Part shown: positions 18,151-28,139 of the stretch, piece by piece
How the letters are laid out: every line of letters begins with the position of its first letter
Numbering within the stretch: the stretch's first letter is position 1
The notes under the pieces: generated by a model
Database searches by the model: none
What the model saw: only the letters and a program-made list of their open reading frames with translations
What the model was told of the DNA's origin: nothing
DNA from: Planctomycetia bacterium
GTDB lineage: Bacteria; Planctomycetota; Planctomycetia; Pirellulales; Thermoguttaceae
Assembly (NCBI GenBank): GCA_030539295.1
Contig: JAUNSJ010000015.1
Location: 1-64,000 of the forward strand
Length of the DNA: 64,000 nucleotides
Reading direction: 5' to 3'
Made by a program: the position numbers and the translations under genes

Positions 18151-20457
18151 ATGAAGAGACTGATTTCCACCGTTGTGGCTCTGTTGTGCGCTTGCTCCCT
18201 GTCGCTATTGGCAAGTGAAGGGCCGGTTACCCTGACAAACGACCCGGCGACGCAAACTTGGCGTTTTGCTGAAAATGGGTTGCCTGTTCTGGATTATCAT
18301 TTCGGCACCGTACCGCGTCCGGCGGGACAGGCAACGACTTACTTCGGGAAAGGAGCCACGAATTTCGACGGCTCTTACTTTACCGATGGCAGTGAATATG
18401 GCGGGGCGAGGAGTGCTTATATCCAACCGCTGTATGGTTTTGCCGGCGAACCGCTCACGGACGATTTTCCTGCGGACCATCCGCATCATCGTGGACTCTG
18501 GTGGAGCTGGTGCGAAGTGCGGCAGGGCGACCGTTTGGGCGACAACTGGGCCGTCAATAAAGTGCGGACCTGGCCGGTCGCGATTTCGAATACGCAGTGC
18601 GACGAATCGGGTGCCTCTTTAACGGCGGAGAATGTCTGGCTCTTTGACAACGACCCGGTTCCGTTCGTTAAGGAAGTGGTAACCATTGCCGTTTCGCCCA
18701 CAAAGGAAACGGAGCAGGGTAAGAGCCGGTTTATCGATCTGACCGTAACATTAACCGCTCTGGCTGACCAGGTTTCTATTGCGGGTCGTCAGAACTGTGA
18801 CTATTGTGGCTATGGTGGAATGGCCGTTCGCATGCTCGCCTCGGCAACGGACTTCTCCTTGCGGGCCGTGCATCCGAATCCGGATAAGTGGTCCGGGGCC
18901 GACCTGAAAGATACCGAGCGTATAACAGATCCGGAAAAATATGGTCAGGCGGCCTGGCTTGCCATTCATGGCCGATACTTACGTCCGGGTCAGGAGTCAG
19001 TCGACCCCGCCACGCCGGTCACGTCGCTGACTATGATTGAAGCGACTGATGTGCCCCTGGCTCCTTCGAATTTCCGATACTACGGTTCGAGGAACATCAT
19101 GATCGCCTGGCCGGGGTTTTCCGTGATTCAACTGGAGAAGGGGCAACCGACGACTTTCCGCTGTCGCTTTTGGCTCCAGGAAGGCACGACCCGCGTTGAG
19201 GAAGAATGGCAGCAGTGGAAAGATTACAACACGAACCCCCAGGTTTTACAAAAGGATAATGCAAGCATGTCAAAAGAGCAAGAGGAATTCTGGTGCTACG
19301 CAGGGACCTACACGCGCGAAGCGAACGACGCCATGAAGCTCGTGGGTGTCGGTGCTTCCGAAGGAATTTATGTCACTTCCTGGAATAGCGAGACGGGTCA
19401 GTATGGACCAGTGCGACTCGTGGCCAAAACGTACAGCCCCGGCTACATGACAACCTCGGCCGACCACAAAATTCTTTACGTCGTGGAAGAAGGTTCCCCG
19501 AGTAACGGCACGGCCAACGTCTCCGCCTGGGCCATAAATGGCGCGACCGGTGACCTGTCCCTGCTCAATCGGGTCGCCACCGGGGGCGGCTCTCCCTGTC
19601 ATTTAACCTTGTCGCCCGACGGACGTTTTCTCGTTGTTGCCAATTATTCCGGCGGTGATTTCGTTGTCTTCGCCCTGAACGACGACGGTACGATAGGACA
19701 AGAGACGGACCGCGTTACGCCGACAGGCCAGCCCGGGCCGAACGCCGGTCGTCAGGAGAAGCCGCACGCTCACGGCGCCTATTATATTAATGACATGCTC
19801 TATCTGGTCGATCTCGGTTGCGACCGGGTCTACCGCGGAACGCTTGATGGACAGGGTAAGTTCGTGCCTGACGCAACGGTGCCTGAACTGCAAGGCGTGC
19901 CAGGGGCCGGGCCGCGGCATATTGCCCCGGTTACACATACTGACCCGTCGGCGAACAAGGCAGCCGACTTGCGACTGGTCACCATCAACGAGCTGGACTC
20001 GACTGTTTCCTTTTATAACCCGGAGCAAGGGGCCCAGCCCGTCCTGACACTTTCGACCCTGCCGGAAGACCTGCGTGACAAGGTAACCGATGCGGCCTCG
20101 GCCGTGGATGGCGAGCGGTTCGTTCTGGCCAATACGACCTCGGAACTTGCGGTCCGGCCTGGTGAGCCTTATGTCTACGCGTCGAATCGCGGACACAACT
20201 CCATTGCCTGTTACGCGGTCGAGGCGGGCAATCCGGACAATGCGAAGCTCATTGATATTGTGTCCACGCATGGTGTGAATCCGCGGTATATCGGTTTGTC
20301 GCCTGATGGCCGCTTTCTGCTGGCCGCGAACCAGGACAGCGGTACCGTGGTGGTCTTCCAACGCGATTTGGCAACAGGCCGGGTCGATCATACGCCGGTT
20401 GCCACCTTCCTGGTGCCTTGGCCCATAGACCTGCTCTTTGTACCCAAGTCGAACTAG
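18151..20457 (+). CDS. Secreted DUF6807 (PmoA-like) and lactonase beta-propeller fusion
   Basis: A two-part protein of 768 residues. Residues 1-21 are a signal peptide. Residues about 25-365 match the DUF6807/PmoA-like family common in planctomycete sugar-degradation clusters, with the DHPHHRGLWW motif and LEKGQPTTFRCRFWL near the end. Residues about 380-768 are a seven-bladed lactonase of the 6-phosphogluconolactonase type (YAGTYTR start, LSPDGRFLVVANY, PHAHGAYY, ARGHNS-like SNRGHNS, LSPDGRFLLAANQ). ATG 18151 follows AAAGGAG. An AAAGGA at 19251-19256 and ATG at 19267 sit exactly at the domain junction, so the lactonase could be made separately without the signal peptide. Its ribosome site can be hidden by an upstream RNA stem. 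Confidence 0.87.
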   Translation: MKRLISTVVALLCACSLSLLASEGPVTLTNDPATQTWRFAENGLPVLDYHFGTVPRPAGQATTYFGKGATNFDGSYFTDGSEYGGARSAYIQPLYGFAGEPLTDDFPADHPHHRGLWWSWCEVRQGDRLGDNWAVNKVRTWPVAISNTQCDESGASLTAENVWLFDNDPVPFVKEVVTIAVSPTKETEQGKSRFIDLTVTLTALADQVSIAGRQNCDYCGYGGMAVRMLASATDFSLRAVHPNPDKWSGADLKDTERITDPEKYGQAAWLAIHGRYLRPGQESVDPATPVTSLTMIEATDVPLAPSNFRYYGSRNIMIAWPGFSVIQLEKGQPTTFRCRFWLQEGTTRVEEEWQQWKDYNTNPQVLQKDNASMSKEQEEFWCYAGTYTREANDAMKLVGVGASEGIYVTSWNSETGQYGPVRLVAKTYSPGYMTTSADHKILYVVEEGSPSNGTANVSAWAINGATGDLSLLNRVATGGGSPCHLTLSPDGRFLVVANYSGGDFVVFALNDDGTIGQETDRVTPTGQPGPNAGRQEKPHAHGAYYINDMLYLVDLGCDRVYRGTLDGQGKFVPDATVPELQGVPGAGPRHIAPVTHTDPSANKAADLRLVTINELDSTVSFYNPEQGAQPVLTLSTLPEDLRDKVTDAASAVDGERFVLANTTSELAVRPGEPYVYASNRGHNSIACYAVEAGNPDNAKLIDIVSTHGVNPRYIGLSPDGRFLLAANQDSGTVVVFQRDLATGRVDHTPVATFLVPWPIDLLFVPKSN

Positions 20458-20475
20458 GACCGGTCGGCTCTTACC

Positions 20476-20514
20476 GCTCCGCGCTTCCCGTTGCACTACG
20501 GTGAAGCGCGGGGC
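20476..20514 (+). terminator. Hairpin after the DUF6807-lactonase gene
   Basis: GCTCCGCGCTTC (20476-20487) pairs with GAAGCGCGGGGC (20503-20514), 12 pairs with one G-T. The following TACTTT is only weakly T-rich, so termination may be partial. Confidence 0.6.
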
Positions 20515-20585
20515 TACTTTGAAATCAATCTGTGCCATCAATAAAAAAAGTCCGCCCACGCCACCAAAATTCAGGAGATTGTTTC

Positions 20586-23162
20586 GTGCGTCGATTTGCG
20601 TTCCTGTTGCTGTCGTTTTTCTTTCTCCCAATTGTTGCCGTCTTTGGCGAGTCACTTCGACCGATCGATATAGAGCAGTTCTTTGTAAGTCCGGATACGG
20701 ACGCGACGATTCATTTTGCCGTTGAGGAATCGGAGACGCCGCCGCTTTCCGGGCACTACAGAATCATTGCCTCTGACGGCGAATCGATCTATTCCGAAGG
20801 GGAGGGCAGCATAACCTGTCAGAACGGATCCGGGGAAAAAGCGTCGCGGATTCTGGCGGTAAATCTCCGGCTTCCGGAAGGGTTTTGGGAACTCGACTTT
20901 GACGCGGCGGCCGACGATAACCTTCTTCCCGGCCGACGGTTCGGTATTGTGTCGCTGCCTGTAGCGAGAGAACCGTACGATGATTTTTTCGCTATTGATG
21001 GCGCACTCTCCTGGCTCACTTCCGGCGATGAACTTCGCGTCAAGCTCATCCGGATCGCTCGCCGGGGTGGAATCGGCATGATTCGTGAACGACTTCACTG
21101 GGGCAGTATCGAGTCCGTAGAAGGCACCTTCGACTGGGAAAACACACACCGTTACCAGACCCTGCGGCAGGCCTATCAAGCGGAAAAGGTTAACATGCTT
21201 GAACTCTTTCACGACGCTCCCGCGTGGCTAAGAGACGCGGAAGTCTATCCGGATGATCTTGTTAAGACGTCGAAGTCGTTTCAAACGCTTGCGGACCACT
21301 GGCAGGGTGTCTGGTCCGCGATTGAAATCTGGAATGAGCCGGAAATCATGTTTGGTGGTTATCTCCCGGCGGATCAGTACGCGGCGGTCTGGAAGGCGGT
21401 TCGACGGCCGATTCGCCAGAACGCCCCGAGCACGAAAATTGTTGCCGGCGTCCTGTCACATTTTTGCGAACCGTGGCTCAAGGCAGGTGCAGCCAGTGGT
21501 ATTTTGAACGATGCCGATGTCTTCAGTTATCATACTTACGATCACGCCCCGGCTATGGAAAAACTGGTCGCTGATTACCGTGGTTGGCTACAGGAGTCGG
21601 GCAAGGCTACGATTCCGCTCTGGATTACCGAATGCGGTCGCCCGTGGAAAATCGGCCCGGAGCGCCCGGTACCGGAACAGGACGTCGAAAGTGCCTGTGA
21701 TATTGTCATGAAGGGTGTGGAGGCGCGCGCCTGTGGCGTTGCACGGTATTTTCCCTTCGTTTATCCTTATTATGAGGAAACGGTCAATAATTTCGGTATG
21801 ATGGACCGCCGCAATACCCCACTTCGCGCGTTCGCTGCCTACTTAACTCTGGTTCGCGTACTGGCAGGCACCGATTATCTTGGCGATATCCCCCTTGAAC
21901 GCCTGACCTTGCAGGAGAATGAAGTTTCATCGAATGCAGTATTGGGTCAGCCGGAGATTCTTCGTGCCCGTGTCTTCGGAAGGCCGGACGACCCGAATAC
22001 GGCTCTGGTTGTGCTCTATACGGGTAAGCAAGGGCGGGTCAGCGTTGCGGTTCCGTTCCCCGTTGACGTGGCGCGGTCCATGACCGGTGAACTTATTCCG
22101 CCCACCGCTAGCCCCGGTACGGTGTCCTTCTGCGGCGGACTGGTCTATCTCACGGTCCCGCGTGCTGCCCTGACCGATATTTTGACGTCGGAGACTGCCG
22201 CTATGACGCTCTATCAGCTGGGTGTGGCCAGTCGCGCGTTCAAGCGGGAGCCGGGTCCCGACTCTGAAATCATTCTCCGCTATCGGTTCGATCGGACCAA
22301 CGTCACGCCCAATGAGTTTGGCTATCATTTTTTGGGCGATACTTCACATCCGCAAGTCCTAACCTTGGAAGCCTTTAATTTGTCGGACCAGGCCCAAACG
22401 GTGGATTTTCAATTTGCGTCCGATGGAGATATATCGGTTCTTGACCGGCTTTTTGACGAAGAAGGCCCTGTTGTTCTGCCGCCGCAATCGCGGCGTGCCC
22501 TGCCGGTATCCGTGCGTTTTGGTGACCTCGCCGCGTTGGGACGGCCGACGACGTTCGACGTCCAAGCCTTTTTCACGACCACAGACGGTGAGCCCGACCT
22601 CACGCGTCCGGCCGACCGAATTTCGCTCTCTTTTCGGACTGAGCCGCGGTTGCATGCCGTTCTGACCGCCTGGCCCGACCATGAAAAAATCGTTGTAAAT
22701 GACCCGGGTCTGTGGACGTTAACCGTGTCCGACGGTGGGGTTGTGACCCCGGTGCCTGTGGACGATGCAATGCGATTCGATGTGACCTTTACGAAGAAAA
22801 ATGACCGCTGGGTCTATCCGAAGCAGGGACTTCCGGAAATCTGCTCGCCGGAACGCATGAAGAACTTTGTCGGGCTCTTCTGCCGGATTCGAGCTACCGG
22901 TAAGATGACTTCACGCGTCTTCCTTTACGAGAAGCCGGGAGGCGGCTCCTATATGACGAACGGACTACTTGCCCCGGCCGATGGCAAGTGGCACACCGCC
23001 CTGGTGCGGCCGGAAGACCTTTCCCTGTGTCCGGCGACGGGCGCGATCGACGCCAACGGCTATTTTAACCCGGAAGATGTGGACAGCTTCTCCTTCGGCT
23101 TCAACTCGGACGCCGACACCGGCTCTTTGGAAATAGACGATGTTTATTTCTTATTTGAGTAG
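20586..23162 (+). CDS. Secreted GH-A clan glycoside hydrolase (GH39-like)
   Basis: An 858-residue exported hydrolase. It starts at GTG 20586 behind AGGAG; residues 1-20 are a signal peptide (RRFAFLLLSFFFLPIV). An N-terminal beta domain (about 25-135) precedes a TIM barrel in which E251 of IWNEPE is the expected acid/base and E349 of WITECG the expected nucleophile, the spacing of clan GH-A retaining enzymes. The barrel is most like GH39 and neighbouring families. A beta-rich C-terminal half (from about 445) ends with a domain that looks like a carbohydrate-binding module. Substrate unknown. It is in the same direction as the DUF6807 fusion, 128 bp downstream. Confidence 0.8.
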   Translation: MRRFAFLLLSFFFLPIVAVFGESLRPIDIEQFFVSPDTDATIHFAVEESETPPLSGHYRIIASDGESIYSEGEGSITCQNGSGEKASRILAVNLRLPEGFWELDFDAAADDNLLPGRRFGIVSLPVAREPYDDFFAIDGALSWLTSGDELRVKLIRIARRGGIGMIRERLHWGSIESVEGTFDWENTHRYQTLRQAYQAEKVNMLELFHDAPAWLRDAEVYPDDLVKTSKSFQTLADHWQGVWSAIEIWNEPEIMFGGYLPADQYAAVWKAVRRPIRQNAPSTKIVAGVLSHFCEPWLKAGAASGILNDADVFSYHTYDHAPAMEKLVADYRGWLQESGKATIPLWITECGRPWKIGPERPVPEQDVESACDIVMKGVEARACGVARYFPFVYPYYEETVNNFGMMDRRNTPLRAFAAYLTLVRVLAGTDYLGDIPLERLTLQENEVSSNAVLGQPEILRARVFGRPDDPNTALVVLYTGKQGRVSVAVPFPVDVARSMTGELIPPTASPGTVSFCGGLVYLTVPRAALTDILTSETAAMTLYQLGVASRAFKREPGPDSEIILRYRFDRTNVTPNEFGYHFLGDTSHPQVLTLEAFNLSDQAQTVDFQFASDGDISVLDRLFDEEGPVVLPPQSRRALPVSVRFGDLAALGRPTTFDVQAFFTTTDGEPDLTRPADRISLSFRTEPRLHAVLTAWPDHEKIVVNDPGLWTLTVSDGGVVTPVPVDDAMRFDVTFTKKNDRWVYPKQGLPEICSPERMKNFVGLFCRIRATGKMTSRVFLYEKPGGGSYMTNGLLAPADGKWHTALVRPEDLSLCPATGAIDANGYFNPEDVDSFSFGFNSDADTGSLEIDDVYFLFE

Positions 23163-23214
23163 CGGCAAGAGAACCCTTAAAACCACCCCATGAGAACTCA
23201 AAAGGACCTTGATT

Positions 23215-24183
23215 ATGAAAAATGTGAATGCACATAAAGTTCGAACCGACATTATTTTACTGCTCATTATGCTCGTATTGTGCCTGCATTCGCTTACGGG
23301 CGACGCGCTGCACGAATGGCTCGGGGTCATTTTGATACCTGTCCTTCTCTGGCATTTATATTTGAACTGGGATTGGATCAAGAGTGTACTCAAGCGTTTT
23401 TTCACGCGACAGACGTTTCTCACCCGTGTGAATCTGGTCTGGGATTGGCTTTTGTACGCGACGATGGGTTTTGTCATACTGTCGGGGATATTGATTTCGC
23501 GGGATTTCCTCTCGCGGTTGGGAATATCCGTAACGAACGATGCGTTCTTGAGTTATGTTCATCACAGGCTTACGGTCGTTTTGTTTGTCATGATAGGCAT
23601 CCATCTGGGGCTGCACATTCGCTGGATCGCGCGGCAGTTTTCGGGACTGGCTCGACCGACGAAAGATTCGGCCACGTCGGAGGTTGCGTCGTCCGGAGAG
23701 CCGTCCGCAAAGAAGAAGCAGGGAAGTTTGCTCACGATTGCCGGCCGCGTGGCTGTCTTAGCCACGGTTGGACTGCTGCTGGCCTGTCTCATTTTGCCGG
23801 TGGGTCGAACGTCGTGGTCCGACGGCGTTCGGGAACAGGTGCGTAAGGCCCGTGCGGCCAAACGTAAGGGTCCGCAACAAAATCAGGCGCAACTTCCTAA
23901 CATAAAACAAGAAGCGAACCATGCAGGGGGCAATCAGCCGGAATCAAATTCCGAAATGAAACCTCAAAACGCAGATACAATGACCAACGTACCAGCCGAG
24001 AAGCAGACGTCGGAGGCGGCGAAAAAGGTTTCCGGTCCGAAAGCGAAACCGCCGCAATTTTCCGCGCACGCCGCGGCTGAACTCGTGAAATTTCTCTCCA
24101 TGGTGGGCGTTCCTTTCCTGTTTGTGTCGATTCTTATGATTTTCGCCGGGGGGTCTTGGAGAAAACAGAAGTCTCTTTTATAA
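23215..24183 (+). CDS. DUF4405-type haem-binding membrane protein
   Basis: Integral membrane protein (322 aa) with four hydrophobic helices in the N-terminal 145 residues and histidines placed as in cytochrome b561-like DUF4405 proteins (LHSLTGDALHEWLG, LLWHLYLNW, VHHRLTVVLF, HLGLHIRW). A fifth helix (about 170-190) leads to a long Gln/Asn/Lys-rich soluble linker with MXX repeats of low complexity, and a last helix near the C-terminus. The family is thought to carry haem for electron transfer. ATG 23215 has AAAGGA upstream. The 3' end contains the pckA promoter. Confidence 0.7.
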   Translation: MKNVNAHKVRTDIILLLIMLVLCLHSLTGDALHEWLGVILIPVLLWHLYLNWDWIKSVLKRFFTRQTFLTRVNLVWDWLLYATMGFVILSGILISRDFLSRLGISVTNDAFLSYVHHRLTVVLFVMIGIHLGLHIRWIARQFSGLARPTKDSATSEVASSGEPSAKKKQGSLLTIAGRVAVLATVGLLLACLILPVGRTSWSDGVREQVRKARAAKRKGPQQNQAQLPNIKQEANHAGGNQPESNSEMKPQNADTMTNVPAEKQTSEAAKKVSGPKAKPPQFSAHAAAELVKFLSMVGVPFLFVSILMIFAGGSWRKQKSLL

Positions 24184-24184
24184 T
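24156..24184 (+). promoter_or_regulatory. Promoter for pckA inside the end of the DUF4405 gene
   Basis: TTGGAG (24156-24161), 17 bp, TATAAT (24179-24184), overlapping the previous stop codon. The pckA leader would be about 140 nt. Confidence 0.65.
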
Positions 24185-24330
24185 ATAGTGGTTTGTATAC
24201 CTGCCGCCTCATCGAATCGAGGGGGTAATTCAGTAAGTCGAGACCGCATTTTTTGCCTCTTATGCCCATTTGGCCGGGTTTAAGGGGCGAGAAGTGGCCT
24301 GTTTCGACGCCAATAGAAGGACTTGAAGTC

Positions 24331-25923
24331 ATGCGTAGAGAAGTTGACCTGACCCCATACGGAATTTCTGTAGGACGGGTTCATCGCAATCCGTCCCCCG
24401 CCCAACTCTATGAAGACGCGATTATCCGCGAAAAAGCGGCCATAACGTCTTCCGGTGCCCTTATGAACAGTTCGGGCAAGAAAACGGGACGAAGTCCAAA
24501 AGATAAACGTATTGTCGATGACCCGGCCAGTAATGAAAACATATGGTGGGGACCGGTCAATGTGAAGATGCCGCTTCCCTCGTTTATGCACAATCGCCGC
24601 CGCGCTATTGACTATCTGAATACGCGTGACCTGCTCTACGTTATTGATGCCTTTGCCGGATGGGACAAGGAGAACCGTATTAAGGTGCGAATCGTCTGCG
24701 CCAGGGCATACCATGCGCTCTTTATGTCGAATATGCTCGTGCGACCGACTCCGGAAGAGCTGCTGAACTTCGGCAAGCCCGACTACGTTATATTCAACGC
24801 GGGCCAGTTTCCGGCCGACCCTGCCTCTCCTTCGGTCACGAGTGAAACGAGTGTGGCCCTGTCCTTCGAACGAGGCGAGTTCATTATTTTAGGCACGCAA
24901 TATGCGGGCGAAATGAAGAAGGGCGTCTTTACGATCATGAACTATCTCATGCCGCTTCGGAATCAATTGTCGATGCACTGCTCGGCGAACGAAGGGGAAA
25001 AAGGAGATGTATCGCTCTTTTTCGGCCTGTCGGGAACCGGAAAGACGACGCTTTCGACGGAGCCGAACCGGCGACTGATCGGCGACGATGAGCATTATTG
25101 GACGCCCAAGGGCATTGTCAATATTGAAGGCGGCTGCTACGCGAAATGTATCAATCTGTCCGCGGCGAGCGAGCCGGAAATTTACGACGCGATTCGATTC
25201 GGAACCGTATTAGAGAACGCGGTTTACGACGACCGGAGCCGCTTGGTCGATTTCTACGATGCCTCGCTTACGGAGAATACGCGGGCCTCGTATCCGATTG
25301 AATATATTCGGAATATCAAGAAGCCATGCGTGGGCAACCATCCGAAGAATATTATTCTTCTGACGTGCGACGCATTTGGCGTTCTGCCACCGGTCAGCTC
25401 CCTGACGCCGGAACAGGCCATGTACCACTTTATCAGCGGTTATACAGCGAAGGTAGCGGGCACGGAAGTTGGGGTTACGGAGCCGGAAGCGACGTTTTCC
25501 GCCTGTTTCGGTGCGGCGTTTCTCGTGTGGCATCCGGCGAAATATGCCCAGCTGCTTGCGGAGAACATGAAGAAATACGGATCCAAGGCCTGGCTCGTGA
25601 ACACCGGCTGGTGCGGTGGGAGTTACGGCGTTGGCAAGCGGCTCTCCATTAAGCATACGCGAGCGATTATCGACGGCATCCACAGCGGCGAACTGGCGGA
25701 AACCCCGTGTCAGCAGGATCCAATTTTTGGCCTGAACGTGCCGGTGCACTGCACAGGCGTCCCGGACGACGTGCTTCAACCGTCGAATATTTGGGCGGAT
25801 AAGGCGGAATATGAGAAGACAGCCCTTAAGCTGGCTGGCCTGTTCCGGAAGAATTTCGCGAAATTTGCCGACGTTGCCCCTGATTCCATTCGGGACGCCG
25901 GCCCTGTACGATTTGCGGAATAA
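24331..25923 (+). CDS. pckA: Phosphoenolpyruvate carboxykinase (ATP)
   Basis: Interconverts oxaloacetate plus ATP with PEP, CO2 and ADP; in anaerobic gut bacteria it often runs towards oxaloacetate. The kinase P-loop GLSGTGKTT lies at residues 232-240, with RSPKDKRIV near 60, the metal-binding DDEHYW region after the P-loop, and the [14 protein letters not shown] motif near 430. At 530 residues it has the normal length. ATG 24331 follows GAAGGA. Upstream in-frame ATGs at 24253 and 24262 would add an unrelated leader. The yqaA-like gene follows after 3 bp. Confidence 0.96.
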   Translation: MRREVDLTPYGISVGRVHRNPSPAQLYEDAIIREKAAITSSGALMNSSGKKTGRSPKDKRIVDDPASNENIWWGPVNVKMPLPSFMHNRRRAIDYLNTRDLLYVIDAFAGWDKENRIKVRIVCARAYHALFMSNMLVRPTPEELLNFGKPDYVIFNAGQFPADPASPSVTSETSVALSFERGEFIILGTQYAGEMKKGVFTIMNYLMPLRNQLSMHCSANEGEKGDVSLFFGLSGTGKTTLSTEPNRRLIGDDEHYWTPKGIVNIEGGCYAKCINLSAASEPEIYDAIRFGTVLENAVYDDRSRLVDFYDASLTENTRASYPIEYIRNIKKPCVGNHPKNIILLTCDAFGVLPPVSSLTPEQAMYHFISGYTAKVAGTEVGVTEPEATFSACFGAAFLVWHPAKYAQLLAENMKKYGSKAWLVNTGWCGGSYGVGKRLSIKHTRAIIDGIHSGELAETPCQQDPIFGLNVPVHCTGVPDDVLQPSNIWADKAEYEKTALKLAGLFRKNFAKFADVAPDSIRDAGPVRFAE

Positions 25924-25926
25924 GCC

Positions 25927-26508
25927 ATGTTACGTCGCCTTTACGATTGGGTTTTATCCTGGGCACACAGTCGCTACGGTACAGCGGCATTGGCAGGGCT
26001 CTCTTTTATGGAGAGTTCCTTCTTTCCTGTACCGCCTGATGTGCTCCAGATAGCTCTTTCGATTGAGCGGCCGAACCGGTCGTTTTACTATGCCTTTGTG
26101 AGCGTTGTCGCCTCGGTTGCCGGGGCGTTACTGGGCTGGTTTATTGGCTTTGCGCTTTGGGATATGGTGGGTCCGTGGTTCGTTCCGCACATTATATCGC
26201 AGGCGAACATGGACAAAGTGGATGTTTTTTTTCAGGAGTGGGGGTTTTGGGCGCTGTTCGCCGCCGCACTGACGCCCATTCCGTTCAAGGCCTTTACGAT
26301 CACCGCCGGCATAGCGCAAATGTCGATTCCCATCTTCCTGATCGCGTCGTTTATAGGGCGGAGTACGCGATTTTTCGCTGTAGCACTTCTGATCTATTTA
26401 TTTGGTCCGAAAATCAAATCCTGGATCGATCGGTACTTTGGTCCGCTGTCGATACTCTTCCTGATTCTGCTGTTTTTGGGGGTGTATTGCATTAAGTATG
26501 TATTATAA
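25927..26508 (+). CDS. yqaA: YqaA/DedA-type membrane protein
   Basis: A small inner-membrane protein (193 aa) of the VTT/DedA superfamily, YqaA branch. Family hallmarks are the re-entrant ESSFFPVPPDVLQIALS loop near residues 29-47 and the FAAALTPIPFKAFTITAG loop near 110-128, with four or five hydrophobic helices around them. DedA proteins are linked to lipid-carrier flipping and membrane homeostasis. The start codon lies three bases after the pckA stop, so it is expressed with pckA. Confidence 0.88.
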   Translation: MLRRLYDWVLSWAHSRYGTAALAGLSFMESSFFPVPPDVLQIALSIERPNRSFYYAFVSVVASVAGALLGWFIGFALWDMVGPWFVPHIISQANMDKVDVFFQEWGFWALFAAALTPIPFKAFTITAGIAQMSIPIFLIASFIGRSTRFFAVALLIYLFGPKIKSWIDRYFGPLSILFLILLFLGVYCIKYVL

Positions 26509-26562
26509 TGGGTTAAATTTTAAAAAAAGCGTGAAAAATGGCTAAAAATTGCCGAAAAACGG

Positions 26563-26584
26563 TTGACTTTTTTGGGAAAAAAGT
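26563..26584 (+). promoter_or_regulatory. Inverted repeat and TTGACT box before the prepilin-like gene
   Basis: ACTTTTTT (26566-26573), GGG, AAAAAAGT (26577-26584) forms an 8-bp inverted repeat overlapping TTGACT (26563-26568). It could end the pckA-yqaA transcript or regulate the next gene; no clear -10 box is seen at the right distance. Confidence 0.35.
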
Positions 26585-26642
26585 GTCAAATAGATAGTGA
26601 GGGCATTGGACTTTCCTTTATTCAGAAGCGGGATACGAAAAG

Positions 26643-28139
26643 ATGAGTTCGTTAAAATATAACAGCAGGATAAATCACCGTCGCGGCTACACCCTATTGG
26701 AGATTCTCATCTCCGTTTCGCTCATGCTGATACTCATGTACGCAGTGGCGGCGATTTTTGGCCGAGTCGGAACGATTATGAACGATACGCAGAGCACAAT
26801 GGGTATGACGAACAGCCTGCGTAACGCGAAGAACCGACTCGAGCGCGACCTGCGATTCGTCTCCGTACCCATGAAGCCCCCACGCAACTCCAATCGCGGC
26901 GAAGGCTACTTCTGCTATATCGAAGGTCTTGGCGGGGCGTTTAGCCGGGTGAATACGGCAGGCAGCCCTTTTGGCTTGGCCAGTATTGTTCAGGATACGG
27001 ATCGCAGCGATGTCGATACAACCCCCATTGATTCCGACGATATTCTCATGTTCACCGCTCGAGCGCCGGTGGGTGAGTATTTCCGCGGACGATTAAATGG
27101 CAATATGGTGGAGTCGGAGTTTGCCGAGGTAATCTGGTTCGTTCGCGGAACAACGCTCTATCGGCGTGTCTTGCTGATCATTCCCCATGAACAGTTGCAA
27201 AACGCGTTGGGAAATAATATAACACCGGCCAATTTTTACCAGAACAACGATATTTCTGTTCACGAGGCGAATGGTTTTCTTGTCGCCAATACATTGAGTG
27301 ACCTTTCGAATCGCAAGAACCGCTATGGCTATTGGAGTTCTGTTTTTGGATCGGACCAAAATGCGTTGCATGGGGCAAATGGCGCCTGGTATTGGCTGCG
27401 GCTGCCGACGCTGCAGGAGAGCGCGTACAATGACGTTCAGGCTTTTAACGCCGGCTTTCCATTTGGCTACAACAACAGTAGCGTGGTAACCGGGTATTAC
27501 CAGCCCCTTTCAGTCAATCTGGGAGGGACTTCGACGCTGGCCAATGCGTTACCGGTAGCGAATCCGTTCCTCGACCTTTGGCGGAGCCCGAATCCGTGGG
27601 ATCAGGTAAATCCGGATTCCGGTGACTTGGTGTCCGCTTCCGATGGTAGTCCGATTCTCAACCAAGATGTCATTCTCACGAACGTGATTGGTTTTGATGT
27701 TCGCGCTTGGGATGATACTGACAAAGAGTTTGTCAGTCTGGGCGACGGCAATTTTGCTAATGCGTCTTCGACGGATTTTAAGTCGAAAGGGTATTACGAT
27801 GGCTTTTATGATGTCAATGGAGATGGCAATGAAGATGCCAACGATGACGAAGACCAGAAGCGAACGCCCTATATGCCCTGTGTCTACGATACTTGGACGG
27901 AACAGTACGAATTGGAGTATCTCTACAATGTGTGTACCAATCCCGGCAGTGTGGATATGGGTGAAGAACGACTCAATCGCATCCCGCAGGAAGGGCCGAT
28001 AACCAGTGCCGTACTGACGAGATTTCCCCCGCCGTATGATATTCCACTTAAGGCGCTTCAGGTGGAATTGCGGGTCTTTGATCCGAGGAGCGGGAATTTG
28101 CGGAACATGACACTTCAGGTCGATTTTTCCACGCGTTAG
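26643..28139 (+). CDS. Prepilin-type protein, GspJ/PulJ-like
   Basis: A type II secretion or type IV pilus minor-pseudopilin-like protein (498 aa). Residues 13-35 show the class III signal: RRG then YTLLEILISVSL, cleaved after G15, with Glu at +5 of the mature protein and a hydrophobic helix. The rest is a large beta-rich globular part with an Asp/Asn-rich segment (DVNGDGNEDANDDEDQK) that resembles a dockerin-like or EF-hand calcium loop. Much longer than typical GspJ, as is usual for planctomycete homologues. No other secretion genes adjoin it. The prepilin peptidase must be elsewhere. Confidence 0.8.
   Translation: MSSLKYNSRINHRRGYTLLEILISVSLMLILMYAVAAIFGRVGTIMNDTQSTMGMTNSLRNAKNRLERDLRFVSVPMKPPRNSNRGEGYFCYIEGLGGAFSRVNTAGSPFGLASIVQDTDRSDVDTTPIDSDDILMFTARAPVGEYFRGRLNGNMVESEFAEVIWFVRGTTLYRRVLLIIPHEQLQNALGNNITPANFYQNNDISVHEANGFLVANTLSDLSNRKNRYGYWSSVFGSDQNALHGANGAWYWLRLPTLQESAYNDVQAFNAGFPFGYNNSSVVTGYYQPLSVNLGGTSTLANALPVANPFLDLWRSPNPWDQVNPDSGDLVSASDGSPILNQDVILTNVIGFDVRAWDDTDKEFVSLGDGNFANASSTDFKSKGYYDGFYDVNGDGNEDANDDEDQKRTPYMPCVYDTWTEQYELEYLYNVCTNPGSVDMGEERLNRIPQEGPITSAVLTRFPPPYDIPLKALQVELRVFDPRSGNLRNMTLQVDFSTR

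Noticed and set aside
19603..20655. 350-residue minus-strand frame opposite the lactonase part
   Set aside because: Shadow frame of the propeller; no domain recognised.
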